Shown here in pieces: positions 10,759 through 19,735 of a stretch of DNA of 64,000 nt. The stretch comes from Rathayibacter tanaceti. GTDB lineage: Bacteria > Actinomycetota > Actinomycetes > Actinomycetales > Microbacteriaceae. The stretch covers positions 1 to 64,000 of the forward strand of contig NZ_LIIN01000001.1 of the NCBI RefSeq assembly GCF_001634385.1, written 5' to 3'. A program made the position numbers and the translations under genes. Below the pieces are notes generated by a model. That model had not been told where the DNA came from and searched no databases. It saw only the letters and a list, made by a program, of their open reading frames with translations. Numbering within the stretch: the first letter of the stretch is position 1; each line of letters begins with the position of its first letter.

Positions 10759-11160
10759 CCGTACTCCATCGTCGTGGACGAGCAGGAGGGCCCTCAGTGG
10801 GATGGCCCGGCGGTGGCAGGCCGCGGCGAGGTCACGCGCGAGCACGCGATCGGCCTCACCCAGGAACGCCCGACCCGGTCGTTCGAGGGCGAAGGCCAGT
10901 GAGCCGACGTCCTGGTGCGCGACGGCCTTCGCCAGCGTGGCGACGATCCGCTCGGTCTTCTCCTCGTCGGGATGCACGGGCAGCCCCTCGATCGGGTAGA
11001 GGATCGGCAGCTGCACACCCGTGCGGTCGAGGAAGATCGGCCAGAGCGCGCGGCGATAGGCCGGTCCGATCAGCGACGAGACGCGCTCGCGCAGCTCGCG
11101 ATCGTTAAGGAGCGGCGCATCGAGGTGCGGGGGCGGATCGGCGCGGTCGAGGGTCGTCAT
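10753..11160 (-). CDS. Conserved-looking hypothetical protein downstream of dnaE2
   Basis: A 135-residue soluble protein with no domain I can name. It is predicted to alternate helices and strands: an N-terminal helix (NDRELRERVSSLI), the segment WPIFLDRTGVQLPILYPIEGLP, a helix with HPDEEKTERIVATLAKAVAH, a strand GSLAFALERPGRAF and a second alpha/beta unit ending in LRALLLVHDDGVRV. There are no membrane segments and only one cysteine. ATG 11160 has GAGAAAG upstream as a Shine-Dalgarno. It lies 41 bp after the dnaE2 stop on the same strand with no terminator between, and a hairpin closes the unit after it, so it is probably the last gene of the LexA-controlled mutasome operon. A damage-related role is inference from position only. 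Confidence 0.75.
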   Translation of the reverse strand: MTTLDRADPPPHLDAPLLNDRELRERVSSLIGPAYRRALWPIFLDRTGVQLPILYPIEGLPVHPDEEKTERIVATLAKAVAHQDVGSLAFALERPGRAFLGEADRVLARDLAAACHRRAIPLRALLLVHDDGVRV

Positions 11161-11201
11161 GGTGTCGCTTTCTCGTGGTGCGAGTAGTCGCTTCTGGTGG
11201 G

Positions 11202-14200
11202 TCATCGGAAATTGCGGGACGTGGTATGCGCGCCGACCGTGAGGGTCTCGAACCGATCGGCGAGCAGATTGGTCACCCCCTCGTCGGAGCGCTCGAGGAT
11301 CCCTCTGACGAGCAGGGCGGGTGCCTCGCGTGCAACGCGGCGGTGACGGTTCCATACTCCGACGGAGCAGATCACGTTGAGGATCCCGTGCTCGTCCTCG
11401 AGGTTAAGAAAGGTCACTCCGCCGGCTGTGGAGGGACGTTGACGGTGGATCACGACCCCGCCGACCTCGATCCGGGTCCCGGAGGGGGTTCCGCGGAGGT
11501 CGGCGGTCGACCGCGCTCCGCGGCGTGCGAGGGCCTCGCGCAGATGCCGCAGTGGATGGTCGTCCGGCGAGATCCCGGTGGCCCAGAAATCGAAGACGAC
11601 CCGTTCCTGAGGCGAGAGCATGGGCAGCAAGGGCGGTTGGACGACGACCGTCGAGCCGGCGAGGAACTCCTCGCGATCGCCTGCAGCCGTCCCCGATTCC
11701 CAGAGCGCCTGCCTGCGCTCGAGCCCGAGCGAGTCGAAGGCTCCTGAAGCACCGAGCGCCTCGAGCTGGGCGGCGCTGGTGCCCACCCGCCGCGAGAGGT
11801 CGGCCATGCTCGAGTAGGGTCCACCGCGCTCCCGTTCTGAGACGATACGGTCGGCCAGCTCGGTGCCGATGCCCTTCACCCCCGCGAGCCCGAGTCGTAT
11901 CACGAAGCCGCTGTCTCGGCGGTGGTCGTCCGTGTCGAAGTGCTCGGAGCGGTCGAAGAGCCCGGTGGGAGGCTGATCGGCGCAGAGGCACTCGTCCCTT
12001 CCGGAGGCCGCACCTCCCTGATACGGGGGCGCGCCCTCCCGCGCCTCGAGACCAGGAGGGGCCAGCGAACGGTTGATGTCGGGGGACTCGACCTCGACCC
12101 CGTGCCGTCGGGCGTCGGCGACCAGTGTGTGCGGAGCGTAGAACCCCATCGGCTGGGCCCGCAGCAGCGCTGCGGTGAAGGCTGCCGGGTAATGCAGACG
12201 GAGCCACGCGCTGGCATAGACCAGCAGGGCGAAGCTGATCGCATGGCTCTCGGCGAAACCGAAGTTGGCGAACGCCTGGATCCGCAGGTAGATGTCGTCG
12301 GCGACCTCACCCGTGATTCCGTTGCGCGCCATCCCCTCGTAGAGCCGCTCGCGCAGGCTCTCGATCTTCTCGGTCCCGCGCTTGGAGCCCATCGCGCGTC
12401 GCAGCAGGTCTGCGTCCTCCGCCGTGCAGTCGCCGACCGACACAGCGACCTGCATGAGCTGCTCCTGGAAGAGCGGGACACCCAGGGTGCGCTTGAGCGG
12501 AGTGACGAGCAGCGGGTGCTGGTAGGTGACCGGTTCCTCGCCGAGCTTGCGTCGGATGTAGGGGTGGACTGCTCCGCCCTGGATCGGCCCGGGCCGGATG
12601 AGGGCGACCTCGATCACCAGATCGTAGAAGCGCCTCGGCTGCAGACGGGGGAGCGTGCCCATCTGGGCGCGGCTCTCGACCTGGAACACTCCGATGGAGT
12701 CGGCGCGGCAGAGTTGGTCGTAGACGCCCTTCTCCTCCCTCGGGATCGTCGAGAGGTCCCACTTCTCACCGACGTGCTCGGCGACGAGATCGAAGGTGTA
12801 CTGCAGCGCCGCGAGCATCCCGAGCCCGAGCAGGTCGAACTTGACCAGGCCCATCCAGGCGCAGTCGTCCTTGTCCCATTGGAGGACCGTCCGGTTCTCC
12901 ATCCGCGCGGGTTCGATGGGGCAGACCTCGCCCACCGGGCGCTCGGTGAGCACCATCCCGCCGGAGTGGATGCCCAGGTGTCGAGGGGTCCCGAGCACCC
13001 GGGTGGTCAGCGAGACGACGTCCTCGGGCATGTCGTGGTCGGTGCTCTCGGTGATCGAGCCCCAGCGTTCGACCTGCTTCGACCAGCCGTCCTGCTGCCC
13101 GGCGCTGTAGCCGAGAGCCTTGGCCATGTCGCGCACGGCGAACTTGGGGCGGTAGGTGATGACGTTGGCCACCTGGGCTGCGTTCAAGCGTCCGTACGTG
13201 CGGTAGACGTACTGGATCACCTCCTCGCGCCGCTCGGAATCGAAGTCGATGTCGATGTCGGGCTCCTCGTCGCGGATGCTGGAGAGGAAACGCTCGAACG
13301 GTAGGTCGTAGAAGATCGAGTCGACCGCGGTGATCCCGAGCACGTAGCAGACAGCCGAGTTCGCTGCAGAGCCGCGGCCCTGGCAGAGGATGCCGTTGCG
13401 CTTGGCGTACTGGACGATGTCGTGCACGATCAGGAAGTAGCCGGGGAAGTCCTTCTCCTCGATCACCGCGAGCTCCTTGTCGAGCCTGGCGAGGACCTCG
13501 GGGTCGTCGCGCGAGTACTTGGTGGGCACCGCTTCCCGGACGAGGGCGCGCAGCCAGCTCATCGAGGTGTGGCCCTCGGGAACCTCCTGGCGGGGTAGAC
13601 GCGGCCGCACCCGGCCGAGTTCGAAGGCGATCTCGTCGGCGACGAGGACGGTGTTCTCGACGGCGCCCGGATAGCGGGCGAAGCGCTCGGCCATCTCGGC
13701 TCCCGAGCGCAGGTGCGCGCCGCCGGCCGCGGGCAGCCAGCCGTCCATCTCGTCGAGGCTCCGTCGCGCCCGGACCGCGGTGAGCGCCGTCTGCAGAGGT
13801 CGCTCCTCCGGGCGGGCGTAGTGCACGTTCCCGGTGGCCACCGGCCGCAGCCGGAGGCGCTCGGCGATCCCCATCAGCAGGTCGTTGTACCGCGAGGCGA
13901 GCGGATCACCGTGGTCGTAGAGCTCGACGAGGACGTTGCGTGCTCCGAAGAGCCTGACGAGTTCGCGGATCTCTCGCTCCGCGGCTGCTTCGCCTGAGGC
14001 GGCGAGGGCCTGGCGGACGGCTCCCTTCCGGCAGCCCGTGAGGACGATCCAGTGCCCCTCGGCCGCTCGGCCGAGCTCCTCGAGATCGTAGCTCGGCTTG
14101 CCCTTTTCGGCACCGGCGAGCTGAGCCGCCGTGATGGCGCGGGCGAGGCGGTGGTAGCCCGCCTCGCGACGGGCGAGGACCAGCAGGTGCGACCCTTCCG

Positions 14201-14612
14201 GATCGGCGACGCCGTTCTGTGGTGCTGTGAGTCCGAGCGAGAGCTCGGCACCGAAGGCCGTGCGCACGCCCTGGCCCTGTGCGGCCTCGGCCATCCTGAC
14301 GATGCCGTAGAGCCCGTCGTGGTCGGTGAGGGTGAGGGTGTCGATGCCGAGCCTGACCGCCTCCTCGACCAGATGTTCGGGCCTGCTGGCACCATCGAGG
14401 AAGCTGAAGTGGGAGTGGGCGTGCAGCTCGGCGTAGGGCACACTCCGCACCGGTGGCCGGACGTCGTCGCCGGGGACGTAGGCGGGACGCTTGTGCGACC
14501 ATGCGGGGCTGTCGCCGCCGTCGCCGCGGACGATCGTGCCGTCGGCGCGGCGGCCGCTGGAGAGGCGTCGCTCGAACTCCGACCACGGGATCGGCGGATT
14601 GTTCCAGCCCAT
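11202..14612 (-). CDS. dnaE2: Error-prone DNA polymerase III alpha subunit DnaE2
   Basis: C-family replicative-type polymerase used for translesion synthesis with ImuB and ImuA'. It has 1136 residues from ATG 14612, which follows AGGAG with a 6-nt spacing. The N-terminal PHP domain starts with YAELHAHSHFSFLDGASRPE and TLTDHDGLYG. The palm carries the catalytic acids in PDIDIDFDSERREEVI. Further typical blocks are CQGRGSAANSAVCYVLGI, FDLLGLGMLAAL, IRPGPIQGGAVHPY, FQEQLMQVA and FANFGFAESHAISFA. Near residue 835 there is an insertion-like low-complexity stretch with GAPPYQGGAASG before the helix-hairpin-helix LGLAGVKGIG; an OB-fold follows (GGVVIHRQRPSTAGGVTFLNLED). It lies in the same operon direction as imuB, 102 bp downstream. 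Confidence 0.96.
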   Translation of the reverse strand: MGWNNPPIPWSEFERRLSSGRRADGTIVRGDGGDSPAWSHKRPAYVPGDDVRPPVRSVPYAELHAHSHFSFLDGASRPEHLVEEAVRLGIDTLTLTDHDGLYGIVRMAEAAQGQGVRTAFGAELSLGLTAPQNGVADPEGSHLLVLARREAGYHRLARAITAAQLAGAEKGKPSYDLEELGRAAEGHWIVLTGCRKGAVRQALAASGEAAAEREIRELVRLFGARNVLVELYDHGDPLASRYNDLLMGIAERLRLRPVATGNVHYARPEERPLQTALTAVRARRSLDEMDGWLPAAGGAHLRSGAEMAERFARYPGAVENTVLVADEIAFELGRVRPRLPRQEVPEGHTSMSWLRALVREAVPTKYSRDDPEVLARLDKELAVIEEKDFPGYFLIVHDIVQYAKRNGILCQGRGSAANSAVCYVLGITAVDSIFYDLPFERFLSSIRDEEPDIDIDFDSERREEVIQYVYRTYGRLNAAQVANVITYRPKFAVRDMAKALGYSAGQQDGWSKQVERWGSITESTDHDMPEDVVSLTTRVLGTPRHLGIHSGGMVLTERPVGEVCPIEPARMENRTVLQWDKDDCAWMGLVKFDLLGLGMLAALQYTFDLVAEHVGEKWDLSTIPREEKGVYDQLCRADSIGVFQVESRAQMGTLPRLQPRRFYDLVIEVALIRPGPIQGGAVHPYIRRKLGEEPVTYQHPLLVTPLKRTLGVPLFQEQLMQVAVSVGDCTAEDADLLRRAMGSKRGTEKIESLRERLYEGMARNGITGEVADDIYLRIQAFANFGFAESHAISFALLVYASAWLRLHYPAAFTAALLRAQPMGFYAPHTLVADARRHGVEVESPDINRSLAPPGLEAREGAPPYQGGAASGRDECLCADQPPTGLFDRSEHFDTDDHRRDSGFVIRLGLAGVKGIGTELADRIVSERERGGPYSSMADLSRRVGTSAAQLEALGASGAFDSLGLERRQALWESGTAAGDREEFLAGSTVVVQPPLLPMLSPQERVVFDFWATGISPDDHPLRHLREALARRGARSTADLRGTPSGTRIEVGGVVIHRQRPSTAGGVTFLNLEDEHGILNVICSVGVWNRHRRVAREAPALLVRGILERSDEGVTNLLADRFETLTVGAHTTSRNFR

Positions 14613-14714
14613 AGGGGCTCCTTCGGTACTCGGGACGTGCAGTGCGCAAGGGGTGCGCGAGGGATGGTGCCCCATGTCGGATCGTGTTCCGTGCGGGGCA
14701 TATCAGGTGCGGGC

Positions 14715-16313
14715 TCAGTCGTAGCGGGCTTCGGCCGCCCACTGCCCGTCGAGGCAGAGCAGCAGCCAGGCGACTCCCGCGGAATCGACCACCTGGAAGC
14801 GGTCGTAGCGGACTGCGGTGCGCGGATCCCACCACCGTTCGTCGATCGGCCAGGGTCCTGCCCAGCCCGCCACCGCCTCGAGACGGCTTCGGGAGGTGCC
14901 CGGAGCGAAGTAGGCGAGCGCGGCAGTGAGAGCGCCTCGCTCATCGACCGAGACGGGTTCGCCCTGCGGCCCGCGCACCACGACGGCAGCGGGCTCGGCG
15001 AAGACGGTCGGTGGTAGCGGCGGCGGCAGCGACCCGGGCCACGGTAGGCCCAGGGGCCGCGCATCACCGGGTTCGCGGTCGACCCAGGGGATCAGGTGCT
15101 GGCGATCGCGCAGCGCTCGTCCTCCTCCGATCGATGCGGTCATCACGGCCTCGTGCCCGAGCATGCTCTGCACGCGGCTGAGCCCGTGATGCACGCGCTC
15201 CTCGGGAGCAGTGCCCCACAGACCCTGCTCGTGGTGCCCGATCGCGTCGACGGACTCGGGTTCGACGCAGAGCCGTGCGATCGGAGCACCGAGCCCGGTG
15301 TCGATCGCTCCGCTGCCCTGCAGCTGCCAGCGGACGCGGTCGAGAACGTCACCCGGGCTGAACCAGCGCGGGTGCAGCCAGCTCCGCGACGAGATCTCAC
15401 CGCGTTCGCTGACGACCTCGATGCGGATCGCGGTCGCGACCAGCTGCGCCCGGGTGAGCCCGGCGACGAACTCCTCGGCGGGGACGCGGAAGGCGAAGGC
15501 GGCCTGATCGATGCGGTCCAGGGGCGGCTCGAACTCCATCGCGCGGTCGAGCCGCTCAGGTGGCAGCCTCGGCACCACCGTCGCTGTCTCACCCCCGGCG
15601 GCGAGCTGGTGGGCCCGGGCCCCGTCGGGACCGAAGCGAGCCGCGACGTCTTCCCGGGGAAGAGCCGCGAAGGCGCCCAGGGTGCGCACGCCGAGCTTGC
15701 GCAGCAGGGCCACGAGGCCGTCTCCGCGGGCCGGCACCCGAGACGGAGCGGCGACGGCCTCGGTTTCGAGCGCGTCGAGGGGGAGAGGGGAGAGGAACGC
15801 CGCAGCCGCTCCCTGCGGGACGATCGTCACCGGACGACCGGAGTGCTTGGCGGCGAGCTCGGAGGCGAAGAGTCCGTCGGCGATGCCGATCCGCACGTCG
15901 AGAAGGCCCCGTTCTGCCAGCCTCTGCAGGATGGCCTCGGCGGCTGACTGTTCACTGCCGTAGTAGCGCCGGGGACCCCTGGCGCGGAGGGCGCAGAGAC
16001 CAGGACGGATCAGCTGCACCCCCGGGGTGATCTCTTCGAGCGCCTGCATGAGCGGTTCGAACGCCCGGTGGTCGAGCACCGGGTCGTACGGCAGCACCGT
16101 CAGACCGGTGCAGCGGGACTGCGCTTCACGGATCCGCATCCCCCGACGCACTCCTTCTGCCCGGGCCGCGGGGGAGGAGGCGAAGACGAGGCTCTTCTCG
16201 GAGAGGACCAGCGGCTCCTCTGCGCCGAGTCTCGCCTCGGCAGCCGCCGCGAGGAGGGGCCAGTCCGGGCACCAGACGAGGATCGTCCGGCGCAGCTCGG
16301 GTGCGCTCGTCAT
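14715..16313 (-). CDS. imuB: ImuB, Y-family DNA polymerase-like mutasome protein
   Basis: Y-family polymerase homologue of 532 residues that acts as an adaptor between the beta clamp and DnaE2. The fold is recognisable from RTILVWCPDWPLLAAAAEARL, VFASSPAARAEGVRRGMRIREA, RPGLCALRARGPRRYYGSE and DVRIGIADGLFASELAAKHS. In catalytic Y-family enzymes the first block has an aspartate in a DMDAFFA-type motif; here the block reads WCPDWP, so the normal metal site is absent, as known for ImuB. The HhH region is LLRKLGVRTLGAFAALPREDVAARFG. ATG 16313 starts one base after the restored imuA' stop. In the raw sequence imuA' reads into this gene without a stop, most simply explained by a deletion near 16350 rather than a true fusion. 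Confidence 0.93.
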   Translation of the reverse strand: MTSAPELRRTILVWCPDWPLLAAAAEARLGAEEPLVLSEKSLVFASSPAARAEGVRRGMRIREAQSRCTGLTVLPYDPVLDHRAFEPLMQALEEITPGVQLIRPGLCALRARGPRRYYGSEQSAAEAILQRLAERGLLDVRIGIADGLFASELAAKHSGRPVTIVPQGAAAAFLSPLPLDALETEAVAAPSRVPARGDGLVALLRKLGVRTLGAFAALPREDVAARFGPDGARAHQLAAGGETATVVPRLPPERLDRAMEFEPPLDRIDQAAFAFRVPAEEFVAGLTRAQLVATAIRIEVVSERGEISSRSWLHPRWFSPGDVLDRVRWQLQGSGAIDTGLGAPIARLCVEPESVDAIGHHEQGLWGTAPEERVHHGLSRVQSMLGHEAVMTASIGGGRALRDRQHLIPWVDREPGDARPLGLPWPGSLPPPLPPTVFAEPAAVVVRGPQGEPVSVDERGALTAALAYFAPGTSRSRLEAVAGWAGPWPIDERWWDPRTAVRYDRFQVVDSAGVAWLLLCLDGQWAAEARYD

Positions 16314-16314
16314 C

Positions 16315-17032
16315 TCAGACCGCCCGTTCGTGCAGACGGGCGTGCTCGCCAGGGTGCCGAAGACCTGCTCGACGCCGGGCATGCTCATCCTCACGGTGCG
16401 CACCCGTGTGCCGGCACGGCCGACGACATCGACCATCGCCTCCCGCGAGCGGAGGTAGCCGTGTCCGCGCCCAGACCCTCCCAGCGGCTGCTGCGGATGC
16501 TCAGCCTGGCCTCGGCCTGCGGCCACTCGCCGAGGACCACGAGTGCCGCGCCGCGTTGGCGCAGCCGTGCTCCGAGCCGGGACACATCGGCCGACGAGAC
16601 GGAGGCGGGCGGACGCGTGAGCACCACGGTGAGCACGTCGACCAGCGCGGCGGTGACGGTCAGCCAGTGCTCGGCGGGCGAGGGCACGAGAACGAGCCGT
16701 TCGAGGTCGATGCCCATGCCCGCTGCCGCCTCGGCACCGAACTCCGGCACACCGACGACTCCGCACCAGGAGCCCTCGGACGAGGGGCCGGCGAGCAGGC
16801 CCATCGCCAGGCTCATGGATCCCTCGACCGAGTAGGCAGCGCCCTGCTTGAGCGAACCGCCGGGAAGCACCGAGGAGAAAGCGGGCAGCGTGGCGAGGCC
16901 CGTGGTCTCGAGCCTCGTCACCTGCATGTCCCGGATCCGTGACTGCAGCTCCTTCACCGACGCGAGCTGCCGCAGGAGGGGTTCTGCGACCTCGGCCGTC
17001 TCCGTGGAGACAGGGGTGGAAGGGGGGCTCAT
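16315..17032 (-). CDS. imuA': ImuA'-like mutasome protein (two frameshifts)
   Basis: RecA-fold accessory protein of the ImuA'/ImuB/DnaE2 translesion mutasome. From ATG 17032 it reads SVKELQSRIRDMQVTRLETTGLATLPAFSSVLPGG-like sequence, then GAAYSVEGSMSLAMGLLAGPSSEGSWCGVVGVPEFGAEAAAGMGI, with the RecA-like core but a degenerate Walker A. One base is missing near 16470; after it the frame continues RGHGYLRSREAMVDVVGRAG. A second base is missing near 16350; restoring it gives GEHARLHERAV and a stop one base before imuB, for about 239 residues in total. Both lost bases are a G before a C. The start lies 10 bp from a perfect LexA box. Confidence 0.85.
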
Positions 17033-17042
17033 CTGCCCATAT

Positions 17043-17058
17043 TCGAACATGTGTTCGA
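17043..17058 (-). promoter_or_regulatory. LexA (SOS) box upstream of imuA'
   Basis: TCGAAC-ATGT-GTTCGA matches the actinobacterial/Gram-positive LexA operator TCGAAC-N4-GTTCGA in both half-sites. It lies 10 bp before the ATG of imuA', where LexA would cover the promoter or start. It predicts DNA-damage induction of the whole minus-strand operon. Confidence 0.92.
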
Positions 17059-17252
17059 GTATGTCAATCGCTACCGACATCCGCCGAGGGTCCCGCGGAG
17101 GGAGGGGAGAACGCTTCGGAGGGGCCGCCTGTGGAGGAGCCTCCGCGCCACTGGTGAAAGCGCTTCCGCGCAGTCTGCCACCCTCCTCCGACACGGCCAG
17201 GGCGGGCGCCGACAGCCGCGTCACCGAGCCGAGCCGCCCCTGTCGCCGCCTC

Positions 17253-17258
17253 TAGCAT
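17253..17258 (+). promoter_or_regulatory. -10 box for a leaderless transcript (ProB-like kinase)
   Basis: TAGCAT ends 7 nt before ATG 17266. An in-frame ATG at 17257 lies inside this box, so 17266 is the better start. Confidence 0.5.
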
Positions 17259-17265
17259 GGGAGCC

Positions 17266-18618
17266 ATGCCCGACGCCCTGACCGACCCTGCCGACCTCGA
17301 CGTCACCGCTCCCGACGCACCGGCCGCACCGCGTCGACGCACCCTCGTGGTCAAGATGGGCTCCAGCTCGGTCACCAAGCAGTCCGGCCCCGATCCCGTG
17401 CTTCTGGCCAGCGCCCTCGAGAGCGCTTTCGCCGCCAGGACTCTGGGCTGGGACGTCGTGCTCGTCTCCTCGGGCGCCGTCTCCTCCGGTCGGGCGCTCT
17501 TCGCTCGCTCCCAGGACGAGCCGATCAGCCCGCGTCTGGCCGCCGCCGTCGGTCAGACCGTGCTCATGGGGTTCTACCGCTCGGTCGCCGAGCTCTCTGG
17601 CTCACTGGTCGCGCAGATCCTGATCGGCGAGTCCGATCTGGCCTCACCCGGGCAGATGTCGCACGTCGCGGAAGCGATCCGCAACGCTCTCGACGCAGGC
17701 GTCGTGCCGGTGGTCAACGGCAACGACACCATCGACTCCGCCGGTTCGGACAATGACGGTGTCGCAGGAGGCCTGGCCATGCTCCTCGGTGCAGATCTGC
17801 TCCTTCTGCTGACCGATGTGCCCGGCGTTTTCGCGGGCAGCATCGCCGAGGGGGTGCATCTCGATGAGCTGGGCATCGCGGAGCTGCGCCGGATCGGGGT
17901 GCAGAAGGGCGGCACCGGTCGTGGCGGGATCCGCTCGAAGCTGCGCGCCGCTGAGCTCGCAGCGCACAACGGCGTCTCGACCAGGATCGCCGGATCGCGC
18001 ACCCCCGACGTCATCCTCGGCGCTCTGGAGGGCCCCGGCCCGGGGACGCTCGTGCGCGCCGTTCATGCGCATCCTCCGATCGAGCAGCGCTGGATCTCGG
18101 GGGTCGCCACCGCGCGGGGCCGTGTCGAGATCAATCTCGAGGCCGAGCGGAGCATCGCCGCGGGATCGAGCCTGTTCGCCTCCGGCATCAAGCGCGTCTC
18201 GGGCGATTTCGGCGGCGGCGACGTCATCGAGGTCCGCGCGCTGGGCGGCGAACTCCTCGCGCGCGGCGTCTCGCGCGTCTCCTCCCGCCTGCTGACCCTG
18301 GTCAGGGCGCTCCGGGTCGACGAGATCGCCCGGGTCTTCGTGGCCGTCCTGGGCCATGCCGCCTCCGCGGCGGCCGACCCCACTGCCGATCCGGAGCAGC
18401 GCCCGCAGCTGACCCGCGCGATCGAGTACGCCCGAGCTCTGTCCTCCGAGCACGCCCGCGCCGTCGCGATGGAGATCGTCTCCCTCTTCCCCGCCGAGAG
18501 CATCACCGCTCTGCTGGGCCAGGCTTCGGAAGAACGCAGTCTGGTCGAGCGCTACACCCGTCTCGTGCGCACTCTCGCCATCGTCGAGAACGAGGACCTC
18601 GCTGTTCTCCGGTCCTGA
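17266..18618 (+). CDS. proB: Glutamate 5-kinase (ProB) with a long C-terminal extension
   Basis: Amino-acid kinase that phosphorylates L-glutamate in the first step of proline synthesis. Recognised blocks are VVKMGSSSVT (Lys30), VSSGAVSSGR, VNGNDTI, the nucleotide-site segment GSDNDGVAGGLAMLLGADLL with LTDVPGVF, and the GTGRGGIRSKLRAAELA loop. A PUA domain follows (residues about 270-345). About 100 residues come after the PUA domain, helical and without a motif I know, where ordinary ProB proteins end at about 370. proA and obgE, the usual neighbours, are not in the window, so this could be a paralogue of the main ProB. It is a single-gene unit with its own promoter. Confidence 0.82.
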   Translation: MPDALTDPADLDVTAPDAPAAPRRRTLVVKMGSSSVTKQSGPDPVLLASALESAFAARTLGWDVVLVSSGAVSSGRALFARSQDEPISPRLAAAVGQTVLMGFYRSVAELSGSLVAQILIGESDLASPGQMSHVAEAIRNALDAGVVPVVNGNDTIDSAGSDNDGVAGGLAMLLGADLLLLLTDVPGVFAGSIAEGVHLDELGIAELRRIGVQKGGTGRGGIRSKLRAAELAAHNGVSTRIAGSRTPDVILGALEGPGPGTLVRAVHAHPPIEQRWISGVATARGRVEINLEAERSIAAGSSLFASGIKRVSGDFGGGDVIEVRALGGELLARGVSRVSSRLLTLVRALRVDEIARVFVAVLGHAASAAADPTADPEQRPQLTRAIEYARALSSEHARAVAMEIVSLFPAESITALLGQASEERSLVERYTRLVRTLAIVENEDLAVLRS

Positions 18619-18693
18619 TCGAGGAAGGGGGTGTCACCTGATCGTGCGTTTCGCGCCGCCGCGTCATGATCGCCGATCCCGCACGTCTCTCTG

Positions 18694-19005
18694 ATGAAGG
18701 TGCCGATGATGGGCGCCCCGACGAAACGGATGATGATGAGCGTCCCCGCATTCACCGCTGGCCACACCTCCCAGTACCACATCTCGGTCGAGAGCTTCGA
18801 GTCCGAGCGCCTCGCGCGTCGGCTCGCGCTTCTCGAGGAATCGATCGCCCAGGGCGAGCGTGCTCTGCGCGGCCGGATCGACCCGAGCACCGGCCAGGTG
18901 ATCCCCGGCGCCTGCGGCGGCCACCGTGCGCAGCTGCTCAGCAACCTCACGACCGAGCGAGCGCTGGCCGAGCGGATCCGAAGCATGATGACCGCGCGGG
19001 GCTGA
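18694..19005 (+). CDS. Hypothetical protein, 103 residues
   Basis: Not recognised. The first 14 residues are methionine-rich, and several in-frame ATGs (18694, 18706, 18709, 18730, 18733, 18736) make the start uncertain; ATG 18736 (MSVPAFTAGHTSQYHISVES) is attractive. The core is a hydrophilic helical protein (ARRLALLEESIAQGERALRG, then TTERALAERIRSMMTARG) with two small polar loops, and no membrane segment or metal motif. It sits 75 bp after the ProB-like kinase and 25 bp before the SIMPL gene on the same strand. Codon use resembles that of its neighbours, which supports it being a gene. Confidence 0.55.
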   Translation: MKVPMMGAPTKRMMMSVPAFTAGHTSQYHISVESFESERLARRLALLEESIAQGERALRGRIDPSTGQVIPGACGGHRAQLLSNLTTERALAERIRSMMTARG

Positions 19006-19030
19006 GGGGTGCGCGCGGCACGATGGGGCC

Positions 19031-19680
19031 ATGGGCGCCATCGCCGTCGCCGGTCTCGCCCAGCACTTCCATCCCGCCGAGCGCGGAACGGTCCGCCTCG
19101 AGATCCGGCGCGAATCGCGCTCGCGGCCGCAGGCGCTGTCCGAGGTCAGCGTCCTGCACGCGCGGATGCGCGAGGAGGCGGCGGCCGAGCGGGCCTCGGG
19201 CGTCGCCACCTGGTGGTCCGCCGACCAGGTCTCCGTCTCGATGGTCCGCCGGTTCCTCAAGGACTCCGATGTCGCGCAGCTGTTCCCTGTCGCGGCCGCC
19301 GGAGTGCGGGTGAAGTACCGCGATGTCGCAGCTCTCGGGCAGTGGGTCGGGTCGATCGCGGAGGTCCCGGGGGTCCAGGTCTCCGGAGTCGACTGGGACG
19401 TCACGGCCGCTCGACGAGCGAGCATCGAGCGCGATGTCCGCATGGCCGCCGTGCGCGATGCCCGGGAGCGAGCGGAGGCCTACGCCGCAGCCCTCGGGCG
19501 CCCCGACGTGCGCCTGCTGGCTCTCTTCGAGCCCGGCCTGCGCCCGAACACGCGCATCGAGGGGGGCCGGCGCTGATGAGCCGCACCGCGACGTTCGGTT
19601 CGTCGGAGGAGTCGCTCGCCCTCAAGCCGGAGGACATCGAGGTCACCGCCTCGCTCTCCGTGGACTTCGACGCCTCCTGA
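19031..19680 (+). CDS. SIMPL domain (DUF541) protein, frameshifted near the end
   Basis: Protein of the SIMPL/DUF541 family (E. coli YggE, BP26), whose role is not settled. The open part, residues 1-181, shows the family pattern: an N-terminal strand with VAGLAQHFHPAERGTVRLEI, a central VSVSMVRRFL, and the C-terminal DWDVTAARRASIERDVRMAAVRDARERAEAYAAALG helix. No signal peptide is seen, unlike many members. The frame stops at 19576, just after a run of six G (19561-19566); adding one G restores SRTATFGSSEESLALKPEDIEVTASLSVDF, the normal end of actinobacterial members, with a stop at 19680. The break is therefore probably a homopolymer error. Confidence 0.72.
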
Positions 19681-19684
19681 GTCC

Positions 19685-19735
19685 GGTGCGGTGTCCAGGG
19701 CGGTGCGGTGTCCACGGTGGTGCGGTACCGCTGCA
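19685..19735. repeat. Three imperfect 17-bp tandem repeats
   Basis: GGTGCGGTGTCCAGGGC (19685-19701), GGTGCGGTGTCCACGGT (19702-19718) and GGTGCGGTACCGCTGCA (19719-19735) follow each other directly. They lie in the 184-bp gap between the SIMPL and LLM genes, about 130 bp before the latter. They could be an operator array or slippage product; nothing else is seen in the gap. Confidence 0.55.

Noticed and set aside
14715-17032. A natural ImuA'-ImuB fusion protein
   Set aside because: The raw sequence reads through, but only because of a deletion near 16350; restoring one G gives a plausible ImuA' end and a stop one base before the ImuB ATG.
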